Assembly: GCF_025642135.1 (NCBI RefSeq) | Contig: NZ_CP106793.1 | Span: forward strand, 7,098,001-7,162,000 | Length of the DNA stretch: 64,000 nt | Direction: 5' to 3' | Origin: Streptomyces cynarae | Lineage (GTDB): Bacteria; Actinomycetota; Actinomycetes; Streptomycetales; Streptomycetaceae | Part shown: in pieces, positions 52,970 through 60,380 of the stretch | Numbering within the stretch: position 1 is the stretch's first letter | Layout of the letters: each line of letters starts with the position of its first letter | Translations under genes and position numbers: made by a program | Notes under the pieces: model-generated | What the model was told of the DNA's origin: nothing | Seen by the model: the letters and a program-made list of their open reading frames with translations, nothing else | The model's database searches: none

Positions 52970-53509
52970 TCAGGTGTTCTGGCCGGCGAACTCCGTCACG
53001 ATCGCCTCGTCGAACGCCTTCAGATCGTCCGGCTTCCGGCTGGTGATCAGCAGGTTGCCGTCGCGGTCGATGTGCACCTGCTCGTCGACCCAGGTGCCGC
53101 CCGCGTTGCTGATGTCCGTCTTCAGGCTCGGCCACGACGTCAGGGTGCGGCCTCGTACGACATCGGCCTCGATCAGCGTCCACGGGCCGTGGCAGATCGC
53201 CGCGACCGGCCGCCCCTGGTCGAAGAACGCGCGGACGAACGCCACCGCCTGCTCGTCCATCCGCAGGAAGTCGGGGTTCGCCACCCCGCCCGGCAGCACC
53301 AGCCCGTCGAAGGACTCGGCCGGCACCTCACCGACCACCGCCTCCACCGGGAAGGTGTCCGCCTTGTCCAGGTGGTTGAACGCCTGCACGTGTCCCGGCT
53401 TCGTCGACACCAGGACCGGCTGGTGGCCGGCGTCCTTCACCGCCTGCCACGGCTCGGTGAGTTCCACCTGCTCCACGCCCTCGGGCGCGGTCAGGAACGC
53501 GATACGCAT
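52970..53509 (-). CDS. DJ-1/PfpI-family protein (general-stress/YhbO-like)
   Basis: 179 residues from ATG 53509; a TTG three codons earlier is too close to the GGAAGG site. The nucleophile elbow AAICHGPWTL gives Cys106 and His107, and the N-terminal Glu of MRIAFLTAPEGVEQVEL completes the usual trio. Members repair glycated proteins or act as peptidases or chaperones under stress. It lies 30 nt downstream of the membrane-protein gene and probably belongs to the CBS operon. Confidence 0.9.
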   Translation of the reverse strand: MRIAFLTAPEGVEQVELTEPWQAVKDAGHQPVLVSTKPGHVQAFNHLDKADTFPVEAVVGEVPAESFDGLVLPGGVANPDFLRMDEQAVAFVRAFFDQGRPVAAICHGPWTLIEADVVRGRTLTSWPSLKTDISNAGGTWVDEQVHIDRDGNLLITSRKPDDLKAFDEAIVTEFAGQNT

Positions 53510-53539
53510 GATGTTCAAGTCCTTCCTCTGCCTGTGCTG

Positions 53540-54217
53540 TCACAAGGCCTGGTCCTGCGGCTGCCACACGGCCTCGTCGCCCGCCTCCTCCTGCGCCTTC
53601 CCGCCGCGCGCCCGGCGCCGTCCGGCCCGGACACAGCGCAGCAGTTCCTCGCCGTAGGGCAGCGCCACACATGCGCCGATCGCCGCCGCGATGCCCAGGA
53701 CATAGCCCCGCGGCAGCGGCCGGTGCCGCCGCACCAGCCGCCAGGCGCGCGGGTCGCCCCGGCCGCCGCGCAGCAGCGACCGCACCTGGTCGGCGTGCAG
53801 ACACCCGAGCGCGGCGAGCGCCGCGAACGGCAGCGACTCCAGGAAGCTGTGGATGTGCTGCTCCACCGGCTTGACCTCACGGTCGCTGTCCTCTGCGGTG
53901 CGCACGTCCCACAGCGCGGTCGCCTCGTGCACCGCGGTCCCGGCCAACTGCGCGCACAGAAGCAGCGGGTTGACCTCGTAGCGCAGCGTGAGCGCGATGG
54001 GCACGCCCACCTCGGTCATCATCAGCGCGTGGATCAACGACTCCTTCGTGCCGGACGTGTCCTCGATCCCGGTGCGCCGGTGCATCAGCCAGTCGGCCAG
54101 GCCCGGCGCGAACCAGAACGGCAGCAGCCCGTACAGCAGGTAGCGGGTCGTCGCGTCGCCGACGTCCACGGTGGCGCCGTACGCACTGACCCGGTCGGCC
54201 CGGCGCCGGCGGCTCAC
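53540..54217 (-). CDS. Multi-pass membrane protein of unknown function
   Basis: 225 residues from GTG 54217, overlapping the CBS gene stop by GTGA. Four hydrophobic stretches are seen: YLLYGLLPFWFAPGLADWL, ALMMTEVGVPIALTLRY, FAALAALGCL and YVLGIAAAIGACVALPY. The intervening HRRTGIEDTSGTKESLIHAL and VHEATALWDVRTAEDSDREVKPVEQHIHSFLESLP contain several His and Glu that could bind metal. Database relatives carry misleading labels such as diguanylate cyclase, but there is no GGDEF motif here. It is probably co-transcribed with the CBS and DJ-1 genes. Confidence 0.78.
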   Translation of the reverse strand: MSRRRRADRVSAYGATVDVGDATTRYLLYGLLPFWFAPGLADWLMHRRTGIEDTSGTKESLIHALMMTEVGVPIALTLRYEVNPLLLCAQLAGTAVHEATALWDVRTAEDSDREVKPVEQHIHSFLESLPFAALAALGCLHADQVRSLLRGGRGDPRAWRLVRRHRPLPRGYVLGIAAAIGACVALPYGEELLRCVRAGRRRARGGKAQEEAGDEAVWQPQDQAL

Positions 54218-54654
54218 GCGGGCACCCCGCCGCGTCCGCCTCCGGGCTCGGCCTGGCTGATGTCCGCGAGCGCCGACGTCGGGTCCTGCGCGACGGCCAG
54301 GTCGCCCAGGCTCACCATGCCCACCGGCCGGCCGTCCTCGACGACCGGCAGCCGGCGGACGGCGTGCCCTCGCATCAGGTCCACGGCCGTGGACACGGGA
54401 TCGTCGGGACCGACCACCACCGGGTCGGGGGTGCACACCGCACGGGCGCTCACGGTCAGCGGGTCCGCGCCGTCCGCGACGGCCCGCAGCGCGATGTCAC
54501 GGTCCGTGAGCACACCGACGACGCGTCCGTCCTCGGCGACCAGGACGTCCCCGATGTCCTCGGCGCGCATCAGCTGTGCCGCCTCCACCAGTGAGGCGTC
54601 CGGGAGGACAGCCACGACGCCCGGCGTCATGACCTCCCTGACGAAATCAGCCAT
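54214..54654 (-). CDS. Tandem CBS-domain protein
   Basis: 146 residues from ATG 54654. Two CBS modules: MTPGVVAVLPDASLVEAAQLMRAEDIGDVLVAEDGRVVGVLTDRDIALRA (about 9-58) and CTPDPVVVGPDDPVSTAVDLMRGHAVRRLPVVEDGRPVGMVSLGDLAVA (about 74-122), forming a Bateman module that binds adenine nucleotides. Stand-alone CBS proteins of this type are commonly stress-linked in actinobacteria. It is first in the run CBS, membrane protein, DJ-1, with a SigB-type promoter match upstream. Confidence 0.9.
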   Translation of the reverse strand: MADFVREVMTPGVVAVLPDASLVEAAQLMRAEDIGDVLVAEDGRVVGVLTDRDIALRAVADGADPLTVSARAVCTPDPVVVGPDDPVSTAVDLMRGHAVRRLPVVEDGRPVGMVSLGDLAVAQDPTSALADISQAEPGGGRGGVPA

Positions 54655-54721
54655 GGCCTGCTGTCCTTTCCTGCTTCCCCCGGCCGGCAGGGGTGGGTGT
54701 GTCGGCGGGACGACGCCCGCA

Positions 54722-54746
54722 GTACCCGCGCGTCGGACGCCTATGC
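54722..54746 (-). promoter_or_regulatory. Candidate SigB-type promoter GCAT-N15-GGGTAC for the CBS operon
   Basis: Minus strand GCAT (54743-54746) and an exact GGGTAC (54722-54727), 15 nt apart, 67 nt before the CBS start. The -35 overlaps the last codons of the DUF2795 gene. Confidence 0.5.
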
Positions 54747-55133
54747 GCTCCGGCCCGCCCCTTCGCCGCCCACGATCGCCTCGGCGAGCTCCTGCGCGTT
54801 GGCGTAGCGCGAGGAGCGCGGCAGCCGCTCCAGGGGGGCGACCAGCGCGTCCGGGGCGTGGTGGCGGCGCAGGGCGTCGATCAGCTCGGGCGGGCGGCCC
54901 GGGAACGCCGTACGCCCCAGGATCCGTGCCAGCTCGAAGCGCACATCGGCCACGGACCGCGCGCCGCCCGGAATCACCGGACCGGCCCACACCGCCGGGT
55001 CGTCGTCGGCGGTCGGCTCGGGGTCGTGCCACTCCTCGGTCCGCGTCGGGTGGCCCGAGCGCAGCAGCCCCTGGAGTTCGTGCTTCATCTCGTCGTCGCG
55101 GTGGACGTTCAGCCGGTCGCTGCCTCGCTGCAT
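54741..55133 (-). CDS. DUF2795-containing small protein
   Basis: 130 residues from ATG 55133 with GGAGGGAC upstream; longer in-frame starts lack a site. An N-terminal segment with EMKHELQGLLRSGHPTRTEEWHDPEP leads to a DUF2795-type helical unit, ELIDALRRHHAPDALVAPLERLPRSSRYANAQELAEAI (about 85-122). Actinobacterial DUF2795 proteins have no known activity. It stands between the pyruvate-oxidase-like gene and the CBS operon with its own promoter match. Confidence 0.82.
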   Translation of the reverse strand: MQRGSDRLNVHRDDEMKHELQGLLRSGHPTRTEEWHDPEPTADDDPAVWAGPVIPGGARSVADVRFELARILGRTAFPGRPPELIDALRRHHAPDALVAPLERLPRSSRYANAQELAEAIVGGEGAGRSA

Positions 55134-55165
55134 GAGTCCCTCCATATGTCGCGTGGCCCCCGCGT

Positions 55166-55190
55166 GTACCCGAGGGGCGGCGGTCGACAC
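55166..55190 (-). promoter_or_regulatory. Candidate SigB-type promoter GTGT-N15-GGGTAC for the DUF2795 gene
   Basis: Minus strand GTGT (55187-55190) and an exact GGGTAC (55166-55171), spacer 15 nt, 32 nt before the start codon. Confidence 0.55.
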
Positions 55191-55245
55191 GGCCGTCCGG
55201 CAGACGATGGTCCGCTTCCGGCCGTGTCCGGGTCCCGACGGCTCC

Positions 55246-57045
55246 TCATGACTCCTTGTCGCCGCGTCCGGGCAGGAACTCCTGCACCTTCGCCTTGAAC
55301 CCCTGGCGGATCATCCCGGCGCGGTCCGCGTCGCCCTTCAGGATCGAGGCCGCCGTGGCCTGCATCTGCTCCCAGCTGGCGTGCGGCGGGATCGGCGGCA
55401 CCGCCGGGTCGGTCAGGAACTCGACGACCGCCGGGCCGTCCGCCTCCAGCCCCGCGCGCCAGCCCGCCTCCACGTCCTCCGGCTTCTCCACCCGGACGCC
55501 GGTCAGACCCAGGGAGCGCGCGAAGGCGGCGTACTGCACGTCGGGGATCTCCTGTGACGGCAGGAACGACGGGGCGCCCTCCATCGCGCGCATCTCCCAC
55601 GTCACCTGGTTGAGGTCGTGGTTGTTCCACACGGCCACCACCAGCCGCGGATCCTCCCAGCGGTCCTTGTACTTCGCCGCCGTGATCATCTCCGCGAGGC
55701 CGTTCATCTGCATCGCGCCGTCACCGACCAGCGCGATCACCGGCCGGTCGGGGTGGGCGAACTTCGCGCCGATCGCGTACGGGACCCCGCTGCCCATCGT
55801 CGCCAGCGTCCCGGACAGCGACCCGCGCATACCGGGCCGCATCGTCAGGTGCCGTGCGTACCAGTTCGCCACCGAACCGGAGTCGGAGGTGACGATCGCG
55901 TTCTGCGGCAGCATCGGGTCCAGGGCGCGGGCCACGTACTCCGGGTTGATCGGGTCCGCGGACAGCTCCGCCCGCTTCTGCATGACCTCGTGCCAGCGGG
56001 ACACGTTCGCGCACACGGTCTCGAACCACTCGCGGCCGCGGTCCTTGTCCAGCAGCGGGATCAGGCGCTGCAGGGTCGCCCTGGCGTCGCCGACGAGGTT
56101 CACCTCGTACGGGTAGCGCATGCCGATCATGTGCGGGTCGATGTCGATCTGCACGGCCCGAGCCTTGCCGAAGTCCGGCATGAACTGCGTGTACGGGAAC
56201 GAGGAGCCGATGGTGAGCAGGGTGTCGCAGTCGCGCATCAGCTCGTACGACGGGCGGGTGCCCAGCAGACCGATCGAGCCGGTGACGTACGGCAGCTCGT
56301 CGCTGAGCACGTCCTTGCCGAGCAGCGCCTTCGCCACGCCCGCGCCCAGCAGCTCGGCGATCTGCTGCACCTCGGTCACCGCGCCGGCCGCGCCCTGGCC
56401 GATCAGGATGGCCACCTTGTCGCCGGCGTTGAGGACCTCCGCGGCCCTCTCCAGGGACTCCTGCGAGGGGACCGCCGTCCAGGCGCTGCGGCCGAGGCTC
56501 GAGGGGACCATCTTGAACTCGTGCGTCGGCGGGGAGTAGTCCAGCTCCTGCACGTCACCGGGGATGATCAGGGCCGTGGGGGCGCGGCGCGCGTACGCGG
56601 TGCGGATCGCGCGGTCCAGGACGTTCGGCAGCTGCTCGGGGACCATCACGGTCTCCACGAAGTCCGAGGCCACGTCCTTGAAGAGGGTGTGCAGGTCGAC
56701 TTCCTGCTGGTAGGAGCCGCCCATCGCCGTGCGGTGCGTCTGGCCGACCAAGGCGAGCACGGGCACGTGGTCGAGCTTGGCGTCGTACAGGCCGTTGAGC
56801 AGGTGGATCGCGCCGGGTCCCGAGGTGGCCGCGCACACACCGAGACGGCCGCTGAACTTGGCGTAGCCGACCGCCTCGAACGCGGCCATCTCCTCGTGCC
56901 GCGCCTGCAGGAACCGGGGCCGGTCCTCGGCGCGGCCCCAGGCCGCGAGCAGCCCGTTGATGCCGTCGCCGGGGTAGCCGAAGACTTGCTCCACGCCCCA
57001 TTCGCGCAAGCGCGCCAGGACGTGGTCGGCGACCTTGGTGGCCAT
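55246..57045 (-). CDS. Thiamine-pyrophosphate-requiring enzyme, pyruvate oxidase/acetolactate synthase-like
   Basis: 599 residues from ATG 57045 behind GGGAGG. WGVEQVFGYPGDGINGLLAAW and FLQARHEEMAAFEAVGYAKF (catalytic Glu) start the pyrimidine-binding domain; the middle domain follows; VALVGDGAMQMNGLAEMITAAKY and VWNNHDLNQVTWEM form the diphosphate-binding domain. It resembles YdaP/PoxB-type enzymes, which oxidise pyruvate to acetate or acetyl phosphate. B. subtilis YdaP is a SigB-dependent general stress protein, which fits the divergent SigB-type sigma gene here. No membrane-anchoring PoxB tail is evident. Confidence 0.88.
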   Translation of the reverse strand: MATKVADHVLARLREWGVEQVFGYPGDGINGLLAAWGRAEDRPRFLQARHEEMAAFEAVGYAKFSGRLGVCAATSGPGAIHLLNGLYDAKLDHVPVLALVGQTHRTAMGGSYQQEVDLHTLFKDVASDFVETVMVPEQLPNVLDRAIRTAYARRAPTALIIPGDVQELDYSPPTHEFKMVPSSLGRSAWTAVPSQESLERAAEVLNAGDKVAILIGQGAAGAVTEVQQIAELLGAGVAKALLGKDVLSDELPYVTGSIGLLGTRPSYELMRDCDTLLTIGSSFPYTQFMPDFGKARAVQIDIDPHMIGMRYPYEVNLVGDARATLQRLIPLLDKDRGREWFETVCANVSRWHEVMQKRAELSADPINPEYVARALDPMLPQNAIVTSDSGSVANWYARHLTMRPGMRGSLSGTLATMGSGVPYAIGAKFAHPDRPVIALVGDGAMQMNGLAEMITAAKYKDRWEDPRLVVAVWNNHDLNQVTWEMRAMEGAPSFLPSQEIPDVQYAAFARSLGLTGVRVEKPEDVEAGWRAGLEADGPAVVEFLTDPAVPPIPPHASWEQMQATAASILKGDADRAGMIRQGFKAKVQEFLPGRGDKES

Positions 57046-57093
57046 CGGGAACCTCCCATGGGAAGAGGGGGCGTACGGATCGCACCTGTCGAG

Positions 57094-57117
57094 TCACCCG
57101 GGCGATGCGGGGAAAAC
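57094..57117 (-). promoter_or_regulatory. Candidate SigB-type promoter GTTT-N14-GGGTGA
   Basis: Minus strand GTTT (57114-57117) and GGGTGA (57094-57099), spacer 14 nt, 48 nt before the start of the TPP enzyme. The -10 matches GGGTAC at four of six positions. Confidence 0.4.
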
Positions 57118-57310
57118 CTGCCGCCCAACGGTGAGCCCGCGTGCCACGGGGGCGCCCGTGAGGTGTCGGGGCGTGGGGGCGGGGCACGCCTGCGAGCCGA
57201 ACGGGGCGCCGGCGTGCGAGCCTCCAGGGCGCCGGGAAGGCGACAGGCTCCCGCGTGATGCGTCGTCCGCAGCGCGCCGAGACCGGGCCGAAGACTTTCT
57301 GAAGACCGGT

Positions 57311-57335
57311 GTTTGCGGCGAATGCGCCCGGGCAG
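57311..57335 (+). promoter_or_regulatory. Weak SigB-like promoter GTTT-N15-GGGCAG before the sigma factor gene
   Basis: GTTT (57311-57314) and GGGCAG (57330-57335), spacer 15 nt, 149 nt before the sigma start. The same sequence architecture recurs before the ANTAR gene at 59462-59486. Confidence 0.3.
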
Positions 57336-57484
57336 GCGCGACTCAGTGCTTCGGACAGGAGGCACGTCCGTGGGAGCGGTGGATCACGCCACGGTGTGCC
57401 CTGTCGCACTCGCCCGCCCCCTCCCACGGTGACCGTCCACCCAAGGCACCCAGCAAGGCACCAGCAAGGGAGTTGCGACGCACC

Positions 57485-58279
57485 ATGCAGAACCGAGCTA
57501 GCGTGAAGCACCACCCCCACGACGACGCCCCCGACACCACGGAGGCCTTCCGCAGGCTCGCTTCGCTCCCCCCGGGCCCCCAGCGCGACGCGCTCCGCGA
57601 CGAGATCGTCGAGGCCTGGCTGCCCATGGCCGAACGGCTCGCGGGCCGCTTCCGCAGCCGCGGGGAGAGCTTCGAGGACCTGCGCCAGGTGGCGTTCCTC
57701 GGCCTGGTCAAGGCCGTTGACCGGTACGACCCCGAGCGGGGGCACGCCTTCGAGAGCTATGCCGTCCCCACCGTCACCGGTGAGATCAAGCGGCACTTCC
57801 GCGACCACATGTGGACCCTGCACGTGCCCCGCCGCGTCCAGGACCTGCGCAACCGCGTCCGCTTCGCCGTCCAGGACCTGTCGCAGACCGTCTCGGGCCG
57901 CAGGCCCACCGTCGCCGAGATCGCCGAGCACGCCAACATGAGTGAGGAGGACGTCCTGGCCGGCCTCGAGGCCCTGGAGAGCTTCACGGCGCTCTCCCTG
58001 GACGCCGAACTGCCCGGCAGCGAGGACGGGTACTCGCTGGGCGACTCGCTCGGCTCGCCCGACCCCGCGCTCGACACCGTCGTGGACCGCGAGGCCGTCA
58101 AGCCCCGTCTCAAGGCCCTCCCGGAGCGCGAACGCGCCATCCTGTACATGCGCTTCTTCGACGACATGACCCAGAGCAGCATCGCCGAGCAGCTCGGCAT
58201 CTCCCAGATGCACGTCTCCCGCCTGATCAGCCGCTGCTGCTCCCGGCTGCGCGAGCAGGTGATGCGGGACGCCGTCTAA
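57485..58279 (+). CDS. SigB/SigF/SigG-family RNA polymerase sigma factor
   Basis: 264 residues from ATG 57485. Region 2 (ESFEDLRQVAFLGLVKAVDRYDPERGHAFESYAVPTVTGEIKRHFRD, about residues 58-105) contains the core-binding and -10 recognition helices, region 3 follows (PTVAEIAEHANMSEEDVLAGLEAL), and region 4 (LPERERAILYMRFFDDMTQSSIAEQLGISQMHVSRLISRC) recognises the -35. The length and PTVTGEIKRHFRD block are those of the stress sigma factors SigB, SigF, SigG and paralogues. No anti-sigma gene is adjacent, so control may come from partners elsewhere, such as the SpoIIE/HATPase protein type at 9363-11813. Confidence 0.93.
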   Translation: MQNRASVKHHPHDDAPDTTEAFRRLASLPPGPQRDALRDEIVEAWLPMAERLAGRFRSRGESFEDLRQVAFLGLVKAVDRYDPERGHAFESYAVPTVTGEIKRHFRDHMWTLHVPRRVQDLRNRVRFAVQDLSQTVSGRRPTVAEIAEHANMSEEDVLAGLEALESFTALSLDAELPGSEDGYSLGDSLGSPDPALDTVVDREAVKPRLKALPERERAILYMRFFDDMTQSSIAEQLGISQMHVSRLISRCCSRLREQVMRDAV

Positions 58280-59388
58280 CCGACGGCGCGCAGCGCCAGC
58301 GCAGTGTGACGGGACATCATGTCCATCGCCTGCGCCTCCGCCATCGAGAACGCCGGCCGGGCCCCGCTGCGGAACAGCGTGAGCACCCCCCGCACGGCGC
58401 CCCCGTCGGTGAGCGGAACGCACAGCAGGGACGTCACGTTCGCGCGGAAGAGGACGGGGGCACCCGAGGCGTCCCGCCCGAACGCCTCCGGGTCCTCCGG
58501 CCGCACCCGCAGGACCGAGGACCCGCCGCGTGCCGCCTCGACGACGAGGGGGCACGCGGCGGGGTCCTGCGCTACCAGCGCGTCCACGTCCTCACCGGGC
58601 GGTCCCAGTACCGCCGTACGGGTCAGGCGCCCGTCTCCCGCGTCCGCCACCACCCAGTCCGCGAACCGGCCGTGCAGCACCCGGGCCGCCCGCTCCAGGG
58701 CGGCCCCGGCCGGCGCGGTGAGCAGGGCACTTGTCATCGCGTCCAGCAGGTCCATCAGCGCCGCGTGCCGCGTGGTCTCGGTGAGGTCCGGGACGCCGCC
58801 GGGCGGGGTTTGCTCGCCGGCCGGCACCCGGGTGTCCGCGGGCTGCAGCACCACCATGACCGCCGTGCGCGGCTCCCCGCTCGGCCGCACCGCGACCAGC
58901 GTCGCCCGTACCGGCACCGACGGATGCTGCGGCAGACGTACCGTCATGCTGCGGTCGCCCTCGCCGCGTGCCACCGCGGCCGTCTGCGAACGGAACGCGG
59001 CCCGGTCGGCGTGCGCCAGAAGCCCGGTCAGCGGGCGGCCCGTCGCATAGCCCGCGCGGGCCCCGGTGAAGGAGATGGCCGCGAAGTTCAGCCGCCGCAC
59101 CACCGTCTCGCGGTCCACCAGCGCGACCGGCACCGGAAGCCGCTGGAAGAGGGTCTTCAGCAGCTGCTGCTCCTGGCGCTCACCGGAACCGGCCGGGGCG
59201 GCCCCGGCGCCCGTGGACAGCCGCTGGTACCACGGCCACAACCGACCTGCCACATGGTCGAGTTCGAAGATCGCCGCGTCGAGCACCGAGGGCAGGTCGT
59301 CCGCGGGTATGGCACGGGCCGCCTTGAGTTCCGCCACCCGGCGGACGAAATCCGCCAGCTCTTCACCGAATTCGTCCGTCTGCGCCAT
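58276..59388 (-). CDS. PAS-GAF sensor protein without an output domain
   Basis: 370 residues from ATG 59388. A helical N-terminus (about 1-55, LADFVRRVAELKAARAIP) precedes a PAS domain (about 75-185, LFQRLPVPVALVDRETVVRRLNFAAISFTG) and a GAF domain (about 215-368, ALERAARVLHGRFADWVVAD and VTSLLCVPLTDGGAVRGVLTLFRSG). In related Streptomyces proteins such modules precede a SpoIIE phosphatase, which is missing here. The stop overlaps the end of the convergent sigma gene by 4 nt. It may sense a signal for the sigma pathway, which is inferred from location. Confidence 0.87.
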   Translation of the reverse strand: MAQTDEFGEELADFVRRVAELKAARAIPADDLPSVLDAAIFELDHVAGRLWPWYQRLSTGAGAAPAGSGERQEQQLLKTLFQRLPVPVALVDRETVVRRLNFAAISFTGARAGYATGRPLTGLLAHADRAAFRSQTAAVARGEGDRSMTVRLPQHPSVPVRATLVAVRPSGEPRTAVMVVLQPADTRVPAGEQTPPGGVPDLTETTRHAALMDLLDAMTSALLTAPAGAALERAARVLHGRFADWVVADAGDGRLTRTAVLGPPGEDVDALVAQDPAACPLVVEAARGGSSVLRVRPEDPEAFGRDASGAPVLFRANVTSLLCVPLTDGGAVRGVLTLFRSGARPAFSMAEAQAMDMMSRHTALALRAVG

Positions 59389-59461
59389 GCGACGAACCTA
59401 ACCCGTACGGACTGCTTCCCGAGGACGCGCGCACGGAACCGGCCACGTCGTCACGGACGCC

Positions 59462-59486
59462 GTTTTTCACCGGGGTGAGCGGGCAG
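59462..59486 (+). promoter_or_regulatory. Weak SigB-like promoter GTTT-N15-GGGCAG before the ANTAR gene
   Basis: GTTT (59462-59465) and GGGCAG (59481-59486), spacer 15 nt, 22 nt before the start codon. Same form as the element at 57311-57335. Confidence 0.3.
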
Positions 59487-59508
59487 CCGCCCGAGGAGGA
59501 GGTGAAGA

Positions 59509-60255
59509 ATGCCGGAGACCGGACAACTCGATCACCACCCGGGGGGTTACCGCCTGGCGGCCGAATCCCCGGAGTCCGCCCTCCCGGGGCGCCGGCTGTC
59601 GGACCTCGTCGAACAGGTGGCCCGGTGCACCCCCGGCTGCTGCGGCGCCAGCACCACGGTCGTGGAAGGCGGTGTCGAGGGCGGCACGGACCGGTCCGCC
59701 GCCGTCACCCATCCCGATCTCGCCCCGCTCGTCACCGTCCAGCTCCGCAGCGGCGACGGGCCGATCGTCGAGGCCCTGGAGTCGGGCGAGCCCGTCGAGG
59801 CCTTCGACCTGCTGCGCGAGGAGCGCTGGCCGGAGTACCGCGCGCTCGCCCTCGACGCCGGCGTACGGTCCAGCGTCACGATCCCGTTCCGGCGGTCGGG
59901 GCTGGTCGTCACGCTCAGCCTCTACAGCTTCCGGTCCGGGGCCCTGAAGGGCGCCCCGCACGGCCCCGCCCGGGTGCTCGGCGACCTCGCCGTGGGCTGT
60001 CTGGCGCGCGACCGCTCCTACCGTGCCGCCCTCACGGAACTCGACCAGCTCGGCGCCGCCCTGCGCTCCCGGCCCGTCGTCGACCAGGCGTGCGGGATCG
60101 TGATGCACGTCCTGGGCTGCGACGCCGAGGCGGCCTTCCAGGTACTGCGCCGCATCTCCCAGGGCGCCAACCGCAAACTCGCCGATGTCGCCGCCGGCGT
60201 CGTGGACAAGCGGGGCCGCGGCCTGGAGCGGGAGCTGCTTTCGCTGGCCGGCTGA
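59509..60255 (+). CDS. GAF-ANTAR regulator
   Basis: 248 residues from ATG 59509 with GAGGAGGAGG upstream. A GAF-like sensor occupies about 25-175 (LSDLVEQVARCTPGCCGAS, VRSSVTIPFRRSGLVVTLSLYSF). The C-terminal ANTAR domain, about 185-240, has the pattern ALRSRPVVDQACGIVM and AFQVLRRISQGANRKLADVA, which binds RNA hairpins to prevent transcription termination. The CC pair in TPGCCGAS could be redox active. It is divergent from the PAS-GAF gene. The regulated transcripts are unknown. Confidence 0.9.
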   Translation: MPETGQLDHHPGGYRLAAESPESALPGRRLSDLVEQVARCTPGCCGASTTVVEGGVEGGTDRSAAVTHPDLAPLVTVQLRSGDGPIVEALESGEPVEAFDLLREERWPEYRALALDAGVRSSVTIPFRRSGLVVTLSLYSFRSGALKGAPHGPARVLGDLAVGCLARDRSYRAALTELDQLGAALRSRPVVDQACGIVMHVLGCDAEAAFQVLRRISQGANRKLADVAAGVVDKRGRGLERELLSLAG

Positions 60256-60380
60256 CCCCTCCGTGCGCGGCCTGCCCGTCACCCGCACGGCGGTGCCGGT
60301 CGCGCGAATGGGGCACGGCCGCGCGCGGGCCGCGGCCGGCCGGGCTGTCATGGAGGGACCCGGCCGAAGGAGCCCGCCCC

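Larger units (their letters stand above)
57046..57484. promoter_or_regulatory. Divergent promoter region of the TPP enzyme and sigma factor genes
   Basis: Nearly 440 nt without a supported gene. It contains two SigB-like matches facing away from each other (57094-57117 minus, 57311-57335 plus), and the rest is unremarkable GC-rich sequence. Confidence 0.5.
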
